A DNA stretch of 16,665 nt from Thermoplasmata archaeon (GTDB lineage: Archaea > Thermoplasmatota > Thermoplasmata > Thermoplasmatales > B87-G9): contig QMSR01000007.1 in NCBI GenBank assembly GCA_003649695.1, positions 1-16,665 of the forward strand, read 5' to 3'. Under the pieces are notes generated by a model. It did no database searches and was not told the DNA's origin. It was given only the letters and a program-made list of their open reading frames with translations. The position numbers were made by a program, and so were the translations under genes. Shown piece after piece: positions 14,410 through 16,665 of the stretch (position 1 is its first letter; each line of letters begins with the position of its first letter).

Positions 14410-15655
14410 CTTCTACAGATTTCGCCAACATTCCATACTCTTCCTTCATTCGTTTGATCTCTTCGTCGGAGAGTGGAGGAAGGCCAAACATTGCTCTAAT
14501 CTCATTGATCGTGAATGGCTTCGGCTCATTCTTATAACCACGCAGCAGATTACCTAGCCACTTAGCCTTCATCGCTTCGTCTTCGTCAGTTACGCTCCTG
14601 AAAACAACTCTAAGGTCTTTGAAATCATCCTGCGTAAAACCATGACCCTGCAGGAATGGCTTAAATATTTCACGTACAAGGAAGGAGGCTAATTTGAGCT
14701 GGAATGATTTTATCATACGCTCATACATTACAGCCTTAATGTAAGCAGTAGCCTCAGTCGATCCTCTACCAAGTCCTAGAGCCTCTTCAGGGCAGAGAAG
14801 ACCGGTAATTAATTGGGTTTGGAAATATGAGAAGTATTCCTCAACGCCAGAAATACCCTTCTCATCAATAGAATCAACTTTAACCGTCCAAGGAACAATG
14901 ATTTCATTCTTCTCCGTAATGTTCTTGAGCTCCCTCTTTATCTCATCAAACACAGCATCCGGGATAGGTTCAGCTATTTTATCGGATCCTATTGAAACGA
15001 CATATTTCGGTGTACCGTGCCTAATGATTGCATTGGCTATAGCTTTATCTGTCCTTACCTTTCGCTTTAGAGTGTCAATAGAAGGCGTAATAATAGATAT
15101 GCCATAAGGTGAATCAGGATCTGGGAAGAAGCGAAAATGAGCAATATATTTCGGATCAATCAAGTCGCCTTTTTGTCCGTTAATGACTTGTCTATAGCCA
15201 GTGATTCTGCCATATTTGTCATACTCAATCTCCATTGTGATTGGATTTACAACTTTGATGTCGAGAAGCTTATCTTCTTTCTTATTGAAGATCCTCTCAA
15301 TGAATGCATCGCCAAATACAAGGCAGTAGATGACAGAATCCAAAAGCTTGGTATCGAGATCTGTCTGTAAGCGGAATTCTTCCAATAGCTCCTTGATCTC
15401 CTTATTGCTCGTCATTATGTCATAGCCACTCATTACAGTGTTCCATGCGGTATAATTGATTGATGCAAATATTGTACTTTCTCCAGTGTAGTAAGTCCAA
15501 AGGCTCTTCAAAAACTGTTCTGACCTTTGATTAGAGGATAAAGAAAAACCAACATCAGCATCACTGGTTTTGATTACGGTTCTCGGTCTCCCACTATCAT
15601 CTAAAAAATAGGAAGAGGAAGAGAAGAACCGCCTAATCCTATCCATTAACGCCAT
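14393..15655 (-). CDS. Portal protein
   Basis: The portal forms the dodecameric ring at the capsid vertex through which DNA enters and leaves, and it docks the terminase and the neck. This protein has 420 residues, a usual length. Family-like features are the GDAFIE segment (115-120), the VVNPITMEIEYD strand with a following tyrosine-rich hairpin, YGISIITPS (184-192), a helical stem region rich in Lys/Arg, and the C-terminal EIRAMFGLPPL element seen in many HK97-type portals. The C-terminus is acidic (VEDDEDE). The ATG at 15655 follows the Alba stop after one base. Its position right after terminase plus Alba and just before a prohead protease supports the call. Confidence 0.9.
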   Translation of the reverse strand: MALMDRIRRFFSSSSYFLDDSGRPRTVIKTSDADVGFSLSSNQRSEQFLKSLWTYYTGESTIFASINYTAWNTVMSGYDIMTSNKEIKELLEEFRLQTDLDTKLLDSVIYCLVFGDAFIERIFNKKEDKLLDIKVVNPITMEIEYDKYGRITGYRQVINGQKGDLIDPKYIAHFRFFPDPDSPYGISIITPSIDTLKRKVRTDKAIANAIIRHGTPKYVVSIGSDKIAEPIPDAVFDEIKRELKNITEKNEIIVPWTVKVDSIDEKGISGVEEYFSYFQTQLITGLLCPEEALGLGRGSTEATAYIKAVMYERMIKSFQLKLASFLVREIFKPFLQGHGFTQDDFKDLRVVFRSVTDEDEAMKAKWLGNLLRGYKNEPKPFTINEIRAMFGLPPLSDEEIKRMKEEYGMLAKSVEDDEDE

Positions 15656-15656
15656 T

Positions 15657-15902
15657 TTAACCAGTTTCTTTCATTACTATATCAATAGTCGATACAAACC
15701 TATCATTGATTTTGTCTGTTCCTAGCTCTACTGTAACTTCTGGCTTTTTCATGTACCTCTTGACGATTTCCTCAACGTCTACTGCACGTTTTATGTTCCT
15801 ACCTCTCGCAGATATCTTTAGCTCCTTCTCCTTCTGGAGAGCAGTCAGACATGCAGTTATATATTTGCTTATGTCCTTATTGCCTACAAATATCTGCTCC
15901 AT
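15657..15902 (-). CDS. alba: Alba (Sac10b/Ssh10b) family nucleic-acid-binding protein
   Basis: Alba proteins are small dimeric chromatin and RNA-binding proteins typical of archaea. This 81-residue protein spans nearly the whole family fold. The N-terminal strand IFVGNKDISKYI matches the Alba region with the DNA-contacting lysine; here it is GNK, with K9 kept where cellular proteins often have two lysines. Next come the hallmark ARGR (32-35), the helix AVDVEEIVKRY, and the closing strand VSTIDIVM. The long basic hairpin loop before the last strand is short, with only a few residues around TDKINDR. It lies between the terminase and portal genes, with 13 bases before it and 1 base after, so it is an integral part of the head operon. 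It may coat viral DNA or modulate packaging; this role is inferred. The family call is firm. Confidence 0.93.
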   Translation of the reverse strand: MEQIFVGNKDISKYITACLTALQKEKELKISARGRNIKRAVDVEEIVKRYMKKPEVTVELGTDKINDRFVSTIDIVMKETG

Positions 15903-15908
15903 ATTTCT

Positions 15909-15916
15909 TCACCTCC
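15909..15916 (-). promoter_or_regulatory. Strong Shine-Dalgarno site of the Alba gene
   Basis: On the minus strand the bases read GGAGGTGA, a full match to the 16S anti-Shine-Dalgarno. A 6-base spacer separates it from the ATG at 15902. It overlaps the terminase stop codon by one base, so the two genes are tightly packed and translation is probably coupled. It is the best ribosome-binding site I found in the window and fixes the Alba start. Confidence 0.85.
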
Positions 15917-16665
15917 TATATTTTCTGGACCTTGATCTCCTTATTCATGGAGATTATGCGGAACATCTCGTTCCAATCATACGTCTGCTCACGTGAGACA
16001 GCAATAGCAAAGGAGAGAGCATCGACACAGTCGTCATATTGTGCCTTTGGGAACATTATTAACTCGTCAACGAGTTCTTCCGATCCTTTGTATGGAAGGA
16101 AGACCCGGCCAGTCTCGAATAATACAGACATTTGTTCTACACGAGATACTTTATCAATAGTTGATTTGATTGGCTTGATCGGAAGAGTCGTGGAGCGTAT
16201 TAGTTCATCTGTGAAAAGCTTCTGCATGGCGTTGGCTTCAATACCAATCCTAATAGGCTCCCATTTGGCTGCCATTGCCTTTATGAGATCAAACTGTCGA
16301 AATAGTGTTGCCTTAGTTCGAAGGATATCAAGAACGTAGATGTCACCATTCTGATCTATGCCAATTGCTATAACTACGAAATAATCGCCTTTCTCACCAC
16401 CTGCAGACATATCAACGCCAAGATAGCGTTTAAGTCCTTGAGGAGCTTCATCGTAGTATTTGATCCAGTCATATTTGATAATTGCATCCTCTGTTGTTAT
16501 GAACTCATTCTGAAACTGCATAGCAAAGACTGCTCTACCGATCTGTTCTCTTATTTCACAAAGCTTTTCGTATGGGAATCGTTCAGGCCAGAGAACTTTT
16601 TTCTTTTCCTCGTCAATGATGGCCTTATAAACCTTAGAAACGTATGAAGGTTTTGACATCAAGAA
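15916..16665 (-). CDS. terL: Terminase large subunit, C-terminal nuclease half (5' end off window)
   Basis: This is the packaging motor subunit that cuts concatemeric DNA and pumps it into the prohead. Only the end of the ATPase part and the RNase H-like nuclease domain are inside the window. The frame is open to the right edge; an internal TTG and ATG lie near the edge, but neither is likely to be the true start. Visible signatures are LWPERFPYE, typical of the linker before the nuclease, then the three acidic nuclease positions. Numbered from the TTG at 16662 these are GVD (D84), GIEAN (E142) and DDCVDAL (D211/D214). The stop is TAG and overlaps the Shine-Dalgarno of the next gene. The Walker A/B ATPase motifs lie outside the window and cannot be checked. 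Confidence 0.92.
   Translation of the reverse strand, partial: FLMSKPSYVSKVYKAIIDEEKKKVLWPERFPYEKLCEIREQIGRAVFAMQFQNEFITTEDAIIKYDWIKYYDEAPQGLKRYLGVDMSAGGEKGDYFVVIAIGIDQNGDIYVLDILRTKATLFRQFDLIKAMAAKWEPIRIGIEANAMQKLFTDELIRSTTLPIKPIKSTIDKVSRVEQMSVLFETGRVFLPYKGSEELVDELIMFPKAQYDDCVDALSFAIAVSREQTYDWNEMFRIISMNKEIKVQKI

Overview
The window is a gene-dense segment of a head-tailed (caudovirus-type, HK97-fold) virus or provirus. It most likely infects an archaeon. All 20 supported genes lie on the minus strand, so transcription runs from the right edge to the left. Junctions are short gaps or ATGA-type overlaps, and no intergenic gap exceeds about 60 bases. The archaeal assignment rests mainly on a clear Alba (Sac10b-like) chromatin-protein gene between terminase and portal. 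AGA/AGG- and ATA-rich codon use and good Shine-Dalgarno sites are compatible with it. I cannot name the host lineage, and nothing here separates a free virus from a provirus.

Reading in the direction of transcription (right to left): the nuclease half of the large terminase (running off the right edge), the Alba protein, the portal, a small prohead-protease-like protein, a 49-residue Cys4 protein and a HIT-like protein. Next comes a 1173-residue multidomain ATP-dependent DNA ligase, a tiny ORF and a coiled-coil plus transmembrane protein. After these come a nucleotidyltransferase/prohead protease/acidic scaffold fusion, a putative decoration protein and the major capsid protein. Then follow two small putative head-completion/connector proteins, a 208-residue virion-like protein, a double zinc-ribbon protein, two small proteins and a 258-residue beta-rich protein. 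The last gene is a giant repeat protein of at least 980 residues that runs off the left edge.

Most of this is a head-morphogenesis and packaging operon, but a DNA-end-processing cassette appears to be embedded in it. The ligase polypeptide carries a degenerate metallo-beta-lactamase-like N-terminus, a PUA/ASCH-like segment, a full ligase core and a C-terminal region resembling the LigD 3'-phosphoesterase. A HIT-like protein (the aprataxin superfamily) sits directly upstream with a 4-base overlap, and a nucleotidyltransferase-like domain is fused to the capsid protease two genes downstream. Together these resemble a dispersed end-joining or nick-repair set made with the capsid proteins. That function is inference.

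The left 2.9 kb is one uninterrupted reading frame with about 65 degenerate units of 14 or 15 residues built around a hydrophobic-Asp-x-Ile/Leu-Leu core. It could be a tape-measure-like ruler or a fibre/adhesin; the sequence alone does not decide.
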